Shown: positions 1 to 12,499 of the stretch, piece after piece | Position numbering within the stretch: position 1 is the stretch's first letter | Layout of the letters: every line of letters begins with the position of its first letter | The notes under the pieces: generated by a model | Told to the model about the DNA's origin: nothing | The model's input: the letters and a program-made list of their open reading frames with translations, nothing else | Databases searched by the model: none | Assembly: GCF_041146795.1 (NCBI RefSeq) | Contig: NC_135178.1 | Coordinates: 7,260,844 to 7,324,843 of the forward strand | Reading direction: 5' to 3' | Length of the DNA stretch: 64,000 nucleotides | DNA from: Maylandia zebra | Lineage: Eukaryota > Chordata > Actinopteri > Cichliformes > Cichlidae | Position numbers and translations under genes: made by a program

Positions 1-130
1 ACTTTCATTGTTTCTAGATATTTTATAGACTGAAAACTGGCACATCAATGCAGAAAACAGGAAGATGATTTCATATGAAAATAGTACTTCCTGACAGTGC
101 CTGTATCTGTGACTGTTTTTGTGTGTTCAG

Positions 131-3100
131 CTGTTTCAGGCTGAGCAGAGGCTGCTGAGATCAGAGCAGCAGTTGAAGGATTTGCGACAAGCTGCAGCAG
201 ATGCTAATCCAGAGAGTGAGTAGCCATGTCCCTGCTCCATGCATACAGCTGGATGGGTGGATTCAAGGTCACAACAGTGTGATGCTGGTGTCTCTCTGCT
301 AACGGGCTTTCATCTGCTGAGACCCTCTGATTATGCTGATCTTTGAAGTGCTCTAATAGAGCTTATCTGATGGTGAAATTGTCGCCTTTTGTTCTCATCT
401 GCTGTTGGCGTCTTTAGCCAAATGAGAGATTTACACATTTGCAGTTTCTAAAACGACTGCGGTGCAGACAGAGATGGACCTGCACAATTAAAGTCAATAA
501 TCAGAAGCGCTACAAATTTTTTAGGAACACTAAATGGGGCTGCTGATGTTTAGTATACATTTAATAAGCGCTTGTCTTTCTACAATAACATTTTGGCAGA
601 ATAGTTGTTTTACCATATATTTTTGATATTAGGCACTGAATGCCTGAAAGAGGTTTAAAATAGCTTAAAGAAAAGATTGGTCTCTTTCAGGCTTAATGAA
701 GCGACTCGAAGAGGAGATCAAGATCAACTCCTACATGGTCTCTGAGAAGCTTCCCAAGGAGCTGGAGGGCATGAGGCGTACCGTGCAGTTCCTGCAGAAG
801 GTGGCATCAGAGCCTGCGATGGGCCAGGCTGATCTCCAGGAGCTGGAGGACAAGGTCTGGAGGACCAGGGTTTGGTATTATGCTTGTGTACCTTCAAGAT
901 TCTAAATGTCCTTTAATTTCCTCTTTCACAGATTAAAGAAGCAGATTCTCAGATAAACCAGCTGATTGAGAAGAGGATGATGAGATATGACCCCATGGAT
1001 GACAAACTCTCCCTTTACAGACAACAGGTGCTGACTGTGTTCATTCTTTCAGTCATCTTTCATTGTTCTGTCTAGTTTTGACTCTTTAATCAGCTACATT
1101 TTTTTCCCACAGGTTAAAAGGAACCTTAATGTAATTCATGTTAAGAACACTGTTACTTCTGAGATCATAATATAAAGTTGTAGCCGAGCAATAACCAAAC
1201 AAATTTTGATACAGTTGTGCCAAACATCATATTTAATTACTTTAAAATGAGGCTCTTAGGGAACAATGTCTCATTTTGTTAATTGCTTCTTCTGCTCACA
1301 TCTATGGTAAGAGCCACGAGGTGAGGAATCCAGGATGTGCAATTTGTGGTATGATAAAAGGGGCATGTCTGCACCAGTATAGTACACACACCATACAAAC
1401 TGGAAATTTTGGATGTTTATGGAACAGAGACCTTTCAGAATCCACAAAAGGGACTACAGAATTATATTCATAACAGAGTTGGAGGAAAGATTGATTGCTG
1501 AGCAAATGGAGCTTGCATAAGTGTGCGTAGAACATGCAAATAGACCAAAGGATAGGCCTGAATGCAAAACATCTTACTGTGACCCTGTGTTTATTTCAGA
1601 AAACTCAAATTCTTAAGATGTATATTGTACAATCATTCATCCCTTTGTCCATCTGTTCCTAAATAGGTTAAGATATTTTTCATTTGAAAGGTCAACGACT
1701 GAGCACTAGTGATCTTTATTCTGTTCTCAGTGTGTGTCATAGGAAAAATGTTGTTTTTTTTTTTTCCAGCTCTTTCATTTTCTCATATTTTCCATGGATT
1801 TATCGTGTTTGTATACGTCTATAACCTGACCCTTGTAGGCCTCCATCATCGCTCGAAGGAAGGAGTCAAAGGCAGAGGAGCTTCAGGAAGCAAGGGAGGA
1901 GCTGGCTGCGGCAGAGAGGGAGCTGAGGCAGAGGACAAACCAGACACAAGGCTCAGATGGGGAAGAGGTCATTCGTGGTGATGAGGTACACTGCCGGTTC
2001 ACACACTCACTGCAATATTTGCTGGGGATTTTTGTGTGTGTGCGTGTGTGTTTTTTTTTTTTTTGTTTGTTTTTTTTTTGGGGGCTCCACAAAAAATGAG
2101 TTTTTAGAAACAGGACACCGCTATCCAATTTCATTGTACTACTGTACTATGTATGACTGTGCAATGACAATAAAGAGTTATCTTATCTTATCTTATCTTA
2201 TCTTATCTTATCATCTCCAGCTTTATCAAAGAAAGTGCTAGAAGATTTGCAATCCACAGAAAACACAAGAGGCTATTTTTGTTCTTATCCAAACACAGAC
2301 AGGCTCACTGTCTAATGTTACTTATCCCTTTTCCCTGCTCTCCCCCACATTCCCATGCACAGTCATAAATAGAACACAAAAGAGAGAATGTCCAGAACAA
2401 GGATTGTACTGGACAAACTTCCTGAAAGTTGGCCTTTTTCTTAATCTTTACTGTAATCAGTCTCCTAATTCAAGTCAGCTGGACAAAAAAACCTTGAGCA
2501 GTCTTTGGGTATAGAGACTTTGCTCTCTATTTATATCCCATGACAAGATGTACTCCTTGTCCTTTCAGACACGTGGTATGGTTTACTCATGCCGATCAGT
2601 TGAAGTGAACTTAACATAGAATAAACTTAAACAAAATCTGGCGCTTGAATCAAAAAAGACTTGAGCAATCACTTCTCAGCTGGCCAGTAGACTAAATTTA
2701 AAGTTACAGAGCTGACAGTGACTGCTCTGAAAGAGCAGAGAGATCCTAATGAATGGGAGCTGCGCTGGGACCATCAGAGCTCAATTTTCTAGAATCAGTT
2801 TCCATGGTTTCCTAAAGCTGACACCAGCACAGCGCAGCAATATTGCTGGGCCCAAAGTTGGATCCATGATCCCTAAAAACAAAAACAAAAAAAGATTTTG
2901 TACACTGTGATTTTCATCCCAAAATTGTTAGTACAACCAGTAAAAGCATGTAGTAATGAGCCCCAAAACCTGTTGAAATCCAGGCTGTTCCCCAAAAGGC
3001 ACCAAAGCCAGAACAGCTCTGCATTGACATTATGTTAGTGGTAAAGAGGATGAAAACACAACAGACCTCACAGCAGAGTTTCCATTTAATGTAAAATGGA

Positions 3101-5145
3101 AACGCGGCACTTTTGCAAATTCTTTTCCTGGGAGCGTACTGTTAGAGTGATGCAGATTCTCAGCTGAGGGAACACATTTTATATGGCAGCCTTTTGAACC
3201 ACAGAACAAGCTGCATGAACTGTGTTGGCAAAGGAATGCATTAAGTTGCTGATGTGGAAAATGTGAGTTTGTATGTAACTATTAACTACATTAATAGTAA
3301 AATACGTTATTATATTGCATCATTATTTTAAACAAATGTGACAAATGGACATGTTTGGTTACACAAAAAATAGACACAAACTCTCCACCACAAAATATAG
3401 TTAGAAACAGTGAAGTATGAGGCACACTATTATATTTTACATTAGTCATGACAATGTATTACAATCAATTTGAGACTCTTTAACTGAAATTAGAGAGCTG
3501 TTTGTAGAAACAAAGAGGCCCTTGAGACGACACATGAATGAAGTGAATGGAAAATGTTTTGTCAAACGCGGCTTATCAGACTCCTCCTGTAGTTTCGGGC
3601 TATCAGCCGCAGTGGAGATGATCACTTTACCAGAGGTATTTTCCATTCTGACCATTACGTGTCATCACATGCCGCCCACCAACTGCAGGGTCTCTCTGAG
3701 GGGGGATGACGACATCTGTTCGTCATTGGTTGGAAAGTAACAAGAAACCATTTTAACCAGCATCCTCGTCACTCTGGTTAAATTTAGTCTTACTTCAGTC
3801 ACAAATCCGACTAACGCTTTTTTTAAAAACTTGAAATAATGTGGATTTATTTTGATTTCCTGCTGTTTGTCCCACGTGCAGTTATTTGGAGCATACGCTG
3901 CACGGTTGAGGGTTTTGTTAACTGGTCTGCATGTGTGTGGGTGTACTGCTGAATGAGCCACCGTCCATTTTAACAGCAGTTGTTTTGGGGATACAGTGTC
4001 AGGAACACTATGCAGTATAATTCTGCTGTGTTAATTCCTCTTGCGGTCACGTCTGCCCTTGACGTTCCAAAATACACAAAGAATAAATGTGCGCACAAAC
4101 ACACACGCATTGATCCGCATGAAGCACATTCTGTGATTTCTGGGGCTGTTCTTCTGTGTCCGTGTTCATTTATAGCTGCTCTTCATTGTGGAGGAGTTTC
4201 AGTGTGTCCCAGCAGACATTTGGGGTGGGGAGTAAGTGAGCATCCACTTAAAGCAGTTATTCTGTCAGATGAAGCTGTTTGCTGCACATAGCTGGCTGTG
4301 AATCTCAAAGGATCGGGTGACTCTTTCAGATCATAGCTTGGCCTCCAGGCCTCCTCATTGCAGCCGCTGCTGTTCTCTAATCCCTTCCCTCCCCTGGCTC
4401 AAGCCATTGTCTTCTCCTGTAGCCTTTCATAGTATCACAGCTGTGCCGGACACCATGCCTCCAAATATAAACTGTGTTTAGGCCTCTTTCATTGCAGTTT
4501 CCATATCAACTTTACACTTTCTTTGTTACAGCAGGTTTTAATGTGCTTCACAGAACCATCAATAATATCAAAATGTATGTGTCTTGGTATTTTGAAGGAC
4601 CTATAATCAATATTTACATTAGATAAATGGGGAGGGTTGCATCAGGAAGTGCAGGTGACGTAAATTCTTTGCCAAATCAAACACGCAGGTAATCAAGAGT
4701 GAGACTTCTATATCGGATTGGTCAGGTCCCAGGTCAACAACAACCACCTCCAGTACTGTTGGCCAGCAGTGTGCCAGTGGAAACTGTGCTACTGTTGGCC
4801 GGGGAAGCGTGTTCGGAGGTAGTAAGGGAAGGAAAGGCACGAGTGTGGGGGTGTGAATAGGGACCTGAAATGTAGGGATTATGATTGGTAGAGGGAGAGA
4901 GCTGATTGACATGATGGGGAAAAAAGGAAGGTGGATATATTGTGCAGGAGACTACTTACAGGGAAACAAGGTCAGAAGCATTAGAGATATACTCAAGCTG
5001 TTCTCCCATAATGTAGATATGTAGAGAAATGAGCAGGGGTGAGCTTGCGTGAAGAGTAAGTGAATAGTGTTGTGGAGGTGAAGAGAGTATCAGATAGGAT
5101 GATGAGCTTGAAGCTTGAAATTGAAGGGGTGATGATGAATGTTGT

Positions 5146-5241
<96 letters not shown>

Positions 5242-8200
5242 AACAAATTGAATATTAGGTAGAAAAGGGAAAGGAAGTGGCAGAGAGGGGAGAGAGTGGT
5301 GTTTGGAGGAGACTTCAGTGGACACGTAGATGAAGGACAGAGGTGAGGAGGTGGTGTTGGGCATGGATGGTATTAAGGATAGAAATGCAGAGAGACAAAT
5401 GGTAAAGCTGTGGTGTTCACATACTTTAAGAGGTGATGTAAATGAGTGGAGGTAGGTGCATGCAGATGGCCTATATTCTATGCAGAAGGTACAATATGAA
5501 AGAGTTTGGATACTGCAAGGTGGGGTCCAGGGAGAATCTGAGTCTGTAGGATCACATTAAGAAGAAGAAGCAAGTGAAGCCAGAGGCAAAGATTAAATGG
5601 TGGAAGCTGAAGAAGGAAGAATGTTGAGCCAGAGTTCAGGCAGGATTTGAGCTTGTCTCAAATCCTGCCTGAACTCTGGCTCAACAAAAGTAGCGAAGAG
5701 TTACCAGATGAATTGGTGAGGAAAGAAAACAAGGAATTTGTCTTCTTTCCTGGAGGTATGATCTAGAGAGAAGAGGACTAAAAGTCGGTAGTAGTAAGAC
5801 AGAATGGATACGTGTACTCGAGAGGGAGGCAGGTGGAAAGGTGAAGTAGCAAGTAGAGGTAGTAAAGTTAGTTGACTTCAAATATCTGGGAGCAGCAGCT
5901 CACAAGAGAGGTGAAGGAGAGTGCAGGCAGGGCGGCTGGGGACGAGTATCAGAGGTGACATTTGACATTAGGATAGCAGTGAGAGTGAAAGGGAAGGTTT
6001 ACAAGACGGCATTGACACCTGCTATGATTTAATGTTAGCAGATGGTGGCACTGGAAAAAAGACAGGAGGCAGAGCTGTAAGTGCCAGAGTTGATACTAAA
6101 ATCTTTGATGGAAGCGAGGGAAGTACTAGAAATGAACACATCAGAGGTACAGTCAGGTTGAGTTGTTTGGAGACAGTCAGAGAGGTAAGGCGGGGATGGT
6201 TTGGGCATGTGTAGAGGAGGCATAGTGGACATATTGAATATAGAGCTGCTGGGTATTTTCATGCAACCTTTGAGTAACACTAAGGCTACGTTCACACTGC
6301 AGGTCTTAATGCTCAAATCCAATTTTTTGATCAAATCCGATTTTTTTTTTTTTTTTGTCTGCTCGTTCGCACTACAAATAAAAGTGTTCTTATCTTCTCC
6401 TGTGCTGATAATTGGCGTCTGTCAGTGACGTAAAAAATGGATTTAATGCGACTTGACCGTTCAAACAGCAGTCGCTTTCTGAAACATCGGATATGTATCG
6501 GATTCAGTACCACATACGAAAGTGACCCAGATCGGATTTGAAAATATCAGATTTGTGCCGTTCACACTGTCATACCATGATCGGATATGTGTCGCATAGG
6601 GTCAAAAAAATCGGATTTGATGCGCTTTCGCCTGCAGTGTGAACGTAGCCTAAATGATCTTGTTCACAGCTACAGCTAATTCAGATTCACTAATTAAACA
6701 AACAAGCATGTCTTTGGACTGTGGGAGTAGGCCGGAGTACCTGGAGAGAACCCATGCAGCCACTAGGAGAACACGCAAATAACGCAATAATGCAATCTGT
6801 CAGCTGGTTTTAATTCCAGTATTAATTACTGCACCACCAAAAAACCCAAAAGCAATAACAATCTGCCCAAAATGTGTTTATCCAGGACTTACAGGCATGT
6901 CCATAATGTGTTCCTTCGCATTTGTGACTAATGCCGAATTCTGTTTCATTGTTCTTCTAAGATGAAACGATTAGTGGCGAAACTCCGCAGCAAGGGAACA
7001 GTATACAAGAAGAAACGCCAGGAAATCGCTGAGCTGAAAGCAGATTATGGAGTCGTGCAGCGCACAGAGGAGATTCTCAAGCAGAGACATGATGCTGTCC
7101 AGCAGAAACTGGTAATTCCTGATTTTGAATTTCATGTGAGAGAAGCAGAATCATTCATTTATTTACAATAAAGCAGAGGAAGGACTGGGATTCACAACTT
7201 TACGTTACTTTGTGAAGACTATTGTGATGCTATTGTGAGGGAAGTCTCATTAAAGACACCCTTCAGTAATAATTTAATATTTAGTATTTGGACCTGGACC
7301 AGAGAAATCTTCCTAACTGCTCCTGCTGTCCTCTCTGAACTGTCATATTCATACAATAACCGCCCCACCTCCTCCCCCTTCGTCATACTGTCAGTCCAAA
7401 TGTGTTGTTTTCACTTGATCCTCCCATTCACATACTCTCTGCTAACAGTGAAGTGGTAGAAGTTTCCTAGAAAGGGCTTCACACCTTTGTGTGGTCCCAG
7501 CACCTGACTTGTTGATGGGCTCTCTGACGCAGGCTGAGCTACTATTTCTGACGGTTCCATCTGCTGCTCTTCCTCTGTCTGCATCCCACACAAGGATTTG
7601 ATAAAGCAATGGACGTTTTTTTTAAAGCATCATACCTCCTTATGCATTTCAGAGATCAAATGACAGACACCCTGTTAATGTTAATTTTACGTGGAACAAT
7701 ATTCAGCCCCAATTCCATGAAATGTATAAATTGTAAATGAAAACAGAATGCAGTGGCTTGCAAATCTCATAAACCCACATTTTATTCAAAATGGAGGATT
7801 AAAACCTATCAAATGTTTAATGTGAGAACATTTTAAGAAATATATTAGCCTTTTTTCAATTTGATGCTCTTTTTATACCCAATCATTTATTGACCTGTTG
7901 ACAGTAACACGATTTGTTCCTGAAATGGTGAAATATTTCAGTTTAAACAGCTGGTATGTTTTCTTGGTTGTATTGTGAATAAAATATGGGTTTATGAGAT
8001 TTTCAGATTGCTGCGTTCTGTATTAATTTGCATTTTATGCAGAATCCCAATTATTGGGGAATTTAGGTGGTATGTCTGAAATCAAAGACAATATTCCTAA
8101 TCATTAAAAAACAATATCTGACAATTTGTGCTGTGTTTTAAAGCAAGCCGTGGAGGCTGAGAAGGGTATCTCTGGGTACAGTGATACTCAGGAAGAGCTG

Positions 8201-11200
8201 GAGAGGGTTTCTGCCATCAAGAGTGAGCTAGATGAGAAGAAGGGCCGCACTCTGGATGACATGTCTGAAATGGTGACTATACTTTTTGGTTTTTTTTAAT
8301 CTGAAGTGCTATTTGACTTACTGTAGGCTTAGTAGTTACTATAGATACATACTGATTATTGATTATTTAGTCTGTTCTCAGTGAGTTCATATAAAGCCAG
8401 GAGAAGAAACAACTGAGTGTTTAAAGCAGTCTGCACTCTGAGCTTTTGATTGACATAGGTTACTTGTACCTCATTATTTGAACTTTTAGCCATCTTGCTA
8501 AGAGCGTATGAGCAATCACTATTGGAACATTGTATTTATGACAGAAAATAAGGAAAAGCAGAGCATGTCCAATTTAATGTTCTTCACATCTTCATTCGGA
8601 TGTAGCCAACACAGTTACAGACAGAACCCCGATAAGCATGCAGTGTCTACCATAGGCGTAAAAGGCTTATTGCACATGTGCCAACAAATACTGTTAGCAT
8701 TGATGATAAAGTGAACTTAAATGACATGATTGTCTCCAGTGTTGTCAGTTAAAGCATAACTTTAACTTTAACAATGTGTGTCTGTGTGTGTAGGAGAATA
8801 TGATATGCCACTGAAAAGAAAAGCACCAGTGTTGCAGTTTAATTGATTGAAGCCCATTTAGCTGATTCAGTTTTAGGGCCCTTGTATTGTGGATACAGGC
8901 TCACTGTAATTTGTAATAGACTTTTTTTTTTCTTCTTTTACCGCCCACATTTTGTTTTCCCACAGCAGGGAAAGGGTGAAATTTATGATCCTGTCTTGAG
9001 CTGGACAGTGAACCAGCATGCGCACACACACAGTCCATGATTTGAACTATTCATTTAGCCACCATTTATTTATCTGCACTTTCCCTGGAGTTTGGCCTTT
9101 AGGGAGTTTATGAAAGTCTAAAATAACTACAGCCAAGTGAAAATTCAGCACAAGTTAGCAAATAATAACCTCTGTGTTGATGCTCGGGATATTTAATTAA
9201 AGCTGAAAGTTTGATTTTATTGTTATCAGTAATGGGAAGTTACAACAAGAATACTAGTTCATAACTTCCATCATCATCCTTTTGTGTGGAAGCCCAGGAC
9301 ATCAGTTGTGACTTTTTTATGAATTCGGTAGCGTGTGTACTTCTGCAGACTGTAAGATTGCTTGTTAATGATGATATCAAATATACCTGGATCCATGCTG
9401 AAAGGACGCTGTTACACTAAAATTTTAAAATGGCATTTCAAACCCATAAAACTGAAATCTGGAATGTTTCAATCAATACTTACCTACTTACACACACACG
9501 CTATAGGCACTTTCTCCAAATGTTGATCTGGTTGACAATGCTGTCTAACTTCATCATTAGTCACAGTCGTATTACCTGCTGTTTACTCTTAAGTCTGTGA
9601 ATGCATACAAAGGTACATGTGTGTGTGATTATTGTAGGACTCCTTTTTTGTGTTTTGTTTTTATTGTTAATGCAGTGTGTGCCGTTATCTTGTGTTTTTT
9701 GAAGGTGAAGAAGCTAAACTCAATGATAGTGGAGAAGAAGTCTGCGCTAGCACCAATTATTAAAGAACTGAGGTCACTGAGACAGCAGAGTCAGGTGAGC
9801 ATCATCTGAATTATTAAACGAGAACTTCAAAGAAACCTCACGGCACATCAAACGGTGTTTGTAAAGACAGTTTGATGTGCCAAAGACCACACCGAAACAA
9901 GGGCCTTCAGCTCACATGACAAAGCAGCATCCCTGTTTAACACCCAGCCTGTCAGAAAAAGGATCCTGGCAAGAATTTGGTACGGATTTTTCATTACAGA
10001 GTATAACTTTCAGAAAGAGTGGGTAATTCATGCTCCAAAATAACTTCGGCGAGTCCTAATTCTGTTTCTGCGAACAAGTAGAAGTTCACTTTTATATTGT
10101 GCTACCATGGACAAGGTCCATTAGGAGTAATTTGCATGATCCATAAATCAATGTATAATGGGAAAGCATCCTGCATCCCTGAGCTAGAGCAGAGGATTTA
10201 ATTTTCCTACATGTGTGCCCAGAATTGCTCTTACATCTCAATGGGTCACGTCTGTTAATGAAGAGCTGCAACGGGAAGACATAAATAGACTCTGTAAGAA
10301 GTTAAAGTGCTAAAACTACAGCTGGGATCTTTTGTTGACATTAAACAGTGCTGTGAGCGGGACACGAGTGTTGATAATAGTGCATTTGTCTCAGTTCTGA
10401 CTGTCTAGTAATGGATTTGCTTTTCTGTTCCGGTGTGTCCTGCTTGGATTCTTCATAGGAGTTAGGCCAAGAGTATGAAGAAAAGAAGGCACAGTATGAA
10501 AGCTGTGCTGCTGGTTTGGAGAGCAACAGATCAAAACTGGAGCAGGTATAATTATTATAGTGCAAGGGTTTCATATGCACAGCAGTTTAGGTGAATTTTA
10601 CGTGCTTTTTTTCCCCGTGTGTTAGTACATGTTTGATCTTTAGCATGGTTATATAAGAACGCCCATCCTCTCTTTAAATCACAGGAGGTGAAAGCACTGA
10701 GGGATGAGATGGCACAGAAGGAAAACCGATACCATCATATCAACACCATGTCACAGGCAAGTATTTTGAAAAGATACAGTAGTTACTTAAAGCAGGACCA
10801 GAGACTGTGCACTGTTATCGCTGTTTTTAAGCCAAATTAGAAACATGAGTGCATACAATGTTGCAGCATTTTGTAAGCCACCTGCCCCCACAAGCACCCA
10901 CTGGGACAAACTGTAAACTCGGATCTGTGCCTCTCTGTCCTCGGCAGATCCTTGAGATGCAAATACAGAGGGCAGCTGAGGAGATGAAGGCCTACGTGTC
11001 TCCTGATCCGCAAGAGAAGAAGAAAGCCATGAGGTGAGCCTGCTGAGCCAGGCCAGCCAGCTGCTTGCGAGATGAATGGCCTTTTTTATTTCAGCAGGCT
11101 CTCGTTACACTAAAGCCAGTTAATCTACTGCCACTGTTTCCTTGCTGTTGTGATGACACACCTTTATTTTTAATACATGGGGTGAAATCAGCTTGAGAAA

Positions 11201-12011
11201 TGGCTGTTGCACACATGTTACTAATCTTCCTCTTGTTCACTGTAGGGAAGTGTACATGAAGAATATTTCCGAACAGGAGTTACTTGGCAAGGTGAGAAAA
11301 GTGTGCTGAGCGAGTGTTGACCCAGCAGATTCTAGGACGGGTCAATACTTGGAAATATTCCTTTATTCTGTCAAGAACAAGATCTGAGGACACACAGGTT
11401 AGCCAAGGTGGTTTCACAGAGTTTGCTTTGGAAGTAAAGTACCGTAATGCATAGTAAGGAATACACCTGAACATTCACATCAGGACACAAAACCAAACAA
11501 TAAATTATATGTATTACTCTATAAAAGTGCAAGCAAATTCTTTATAGAATTCTCTAGAAATGCCATAAATATGCATCTAGTTTGCAGAGTTGAGGTTATA
11601 TTAACATATATGGCATCAAATCTGAATTCTGTCTTTGAATAAATGCCAGTTGTTTTTATCTCAGGTCTACAGAGGACAGTAGAATGTCATAATGAGACAG
11701 ATTTAACATACTTTTGTTTGCACCAGGTTGGCACAAATGTGATCATGTTGGGGTTCATTTAATTTTGAGCAAACTGAGTCTGCGCTGGGTATTTTTCACC
11801 AATATCTCTTTTCACGTGTGGTCTCCAGAAGTTGCGAGAGGAACAGAAGACGGTGAGGGAGAGCCACAGCGCCAACATGGAGCAGGTGAAGATGTGGCGT
11901 GACCTAGAGCAGCTGATGGAGTGCAAGAGGCAGTGCTTTATAAGGGCAAAGAACCGGGAGTCTATCGGTCAGATCATCCAGGAGGGAGGGGAGGACAGGC
12001 TGGTGCTGTGA
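131..12011 (+). CDS. ift81: Intraflagellar transport protein 81, C-terminal 12 exons (5' end off the window)
   Basis: IFT81 is a core subunit of the IFT-B complex, which moves tubulin and other cargo along cilia; its N-terminal calponin-homology domain binds tubulin and the rest is coiled coil pairing with IFT74. Coding exons seen here: 131-215, 691-854, 932-1027, 1839-1985, 6962-7111, 8144-8272, 9705-9794, 10459-10545, 10685-10756, 10948-11033, 11246-11291, 11829-12011 (TGA). All phases join without a stop and give 444 residues; the family is about 676, so about 230 N-terminal residues lie to the left. Recognised stretches include [20 protein letters not shown] in the first exon, [21 protein letters not shown], and the ending [12 protein letters not shown]...[11 protein letters not shown]. 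The composition is rich in E, K, Q and L with heptad-like spacing, as expected for coiled coil. One intron is GC-AG. The identity is secure; exon edges follow splice consensus and frame. Confidence 0.95.
2105..2212 (+). mobile_element. 3' tail of a fish LINE with (TTATC)7 end
   Basis: The segment ends in ATGACAATAAAGAG followed by seven tandem TTATC units (2178-2212). An ACAATAAAG-type tail with a short tandem 3' repeat is the usual end of L2/Rex1-like fish LINEs. Only the tail is present, in intron 1986-6961 of ift81. Family assignment is from memory of the tail motif. Confidence 0.5.
2213..4870. other. Intronic sequence of ift81, nothing recognised
   Basis: This stretch of the 5 kb ift81 intron (1986-6961) has only short open frames without codon bias or recognisable domains. 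I see no RNA gene, clear repeat or exon. Confidence 0.5.
5148..5239. repeat. (GT)46 microsatellite
   Basis: There are 92 uninterrupted bases of alternating GT, inside the RTE LINE relic. It creates spurious poly-CV and poly-HT open frames on the two strands. It is probably highly length-variable between individuals. Confidence 0.98.
5623..5685. repeat. Perfect inverted repeat, 29-bp arms, 5-bp loop
   Basis: The arm 5623-5651 (starting GTTGAGCCAGAGTTC) is exactly the reverse complement of 5657-5685, around the loop CTTGT. No mismatch is seen. The left arm belongs to the LINE sequence, so the right arm looks like an inverted local copy of it. Confidence 0.95.
6283..6651. mobile_element. MITE with 21-bp perfect terminal inverted repeats
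   Basis: The left end AGGCTACGTTCACACTGCAG (6283-6303 with one more base) is the exact reverse complement of 6631-6651. The interior repeats TCGGAT and CGGATTTG words and has no coding capacity. The terminal motif is common in fish hAT-like non-autonomous elements. I could not see a clean target-site duplication. Confidence 0.8.
7707..8059. mobile_element. Non-autonomous Tc1/mariner-like element with long inverted ends
   Basis: The left part (CCCCAATTCCATGAAATG... through CTCATAAACCCACATTTTATT) is mirrored by the right part (AATAAAATATGGGTTTATGAG... through CCCAATTATTGGGG), giving diverged terminal inverted repeats of roughly 85 bp. There is no open frame. The ends resemble a widespread fish DNA transposon whose internal part I also recognise at 26990-27380. 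Confidence 0.7.
8273..9704. other. ift81 intron, nothing recognised
   Basis: This 1.4 kb intron holds AT-rich unique-looking sequence with no convincing coding, RNA or repeat signal. The short open frames in it have no domain. Confidence 0.5.
9842..9881. repeat. Short perfect hairpin in ift81 intron
   Basis: GGCACATCAAAC (9842-9853) is exactly complementary to GTTTGATGTGCC (9870-9881) with a 16-nt loop. A 12-bp stem is too short for a typical microRNA precursor. Confidence 0.8.
10757..10947 (+). other. ift81: GC-AG intron in ift81
   Basis: The exon ending ATG TCA CAG is followed by GCAAGT, not GT, and the next exon starts after CTCGGCAG with ATC CTT GAG. The only nearby GT (CAAGTATT) would put the next exon into a frame with an immediate TGA. 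The spliced protein keeps the family spacing between the HHINTMSQ and ILEMQIQRA segments. The donor has the strong AG|GCAAGT context typical of GC-AG introns. Confidence 0.8.
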
Positions 12012-12496
12012 GGAGTCATCTAGGAATGATGGGCTGTGATTCCACTGAGTTCAGCTTAACAGAGTTTCTGTCATCGTTCTGTCACAGGCTTAATTTTCCT
12101 CATATATCTCTTCTCTTTATACTCAGCTGTTGTTTCACTTGGAACCAGACCACTAACCTAAAGAGGTGGCGTGGTTTAAGATGCTTTTGAATCTCCAACT
12201 TAAAGAACACGTGCAGCGGCACAGGGGTTTTCACTTTCTGTGGCCCACAGGAGACTCCTTTCAATCAGAGTGTCCAAAGATAACAGGATACAAAGTGGTG
12301 CTCTTGGGATGTGGCCACAGTCAACTGTTATTGGCACTGCCAACCATGACCTTGAGCATGGGTTGAGATTCCAGTTTTGGAATTCACTGGGAGCCCCCAC
12401 TGCATTGAAACAGTCAAAATATTCTGCTTGTGGAATACTGTAATGGATCCTTTTTTTCAATATGGTTGTTCATATTTCCTGTGTTTTTCTATTAAA
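12012..12496 (+). other. ift81: ift81 3' UTR with possible poly(A) signal ATTAAA at 12491
   Basis: After the TGA the sequence has no conserved coding. ATTAAA at 12491-12496 lies about 480 bases past the stop and is followed by T-rich sequence; it is the first plausible poly(A) signal. The real cleavage site is not proven. Confidence 0.4.
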
Positions 12497-12499
12497 TAT

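Larger units (their letters stand above)
4880..6235 (+). mobile_element. Decayed RTE-type LINE (endonuclease and RT C-terminal fragments)
   Basis: Degenerate plus-strand coding matches a common fish RTE/BovB-like non-LTR retrotransposon. Near 5065-5145 it reads [20 protein letters not shown], from the apurinic-type endonuclease domain. Around 5600 it reads WWKLKK-like, and from 5870 to 6210 it resembles the RT C-terminal part (FKYLG-, [10 protein letters not shown]-, RWFGHV-like). The frame is broken many times and the middle RT core is missing, so it is a dead copy. It is split by a long GT repeat and a perfect palindrome, listed separately. The left edge is uncertain. Confidence 0.75.

Noticed and set aside
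4993-5364. Open frames on both strands with long poly-HT and poly-CV stretches
   Set aside because: They are translations of the GT microsatellite within a dead LINE.
12166-12460. Three overlapping open frames after ift81
   Set aside because: They lie in the ift81 3' UTR on both strands with no family match.
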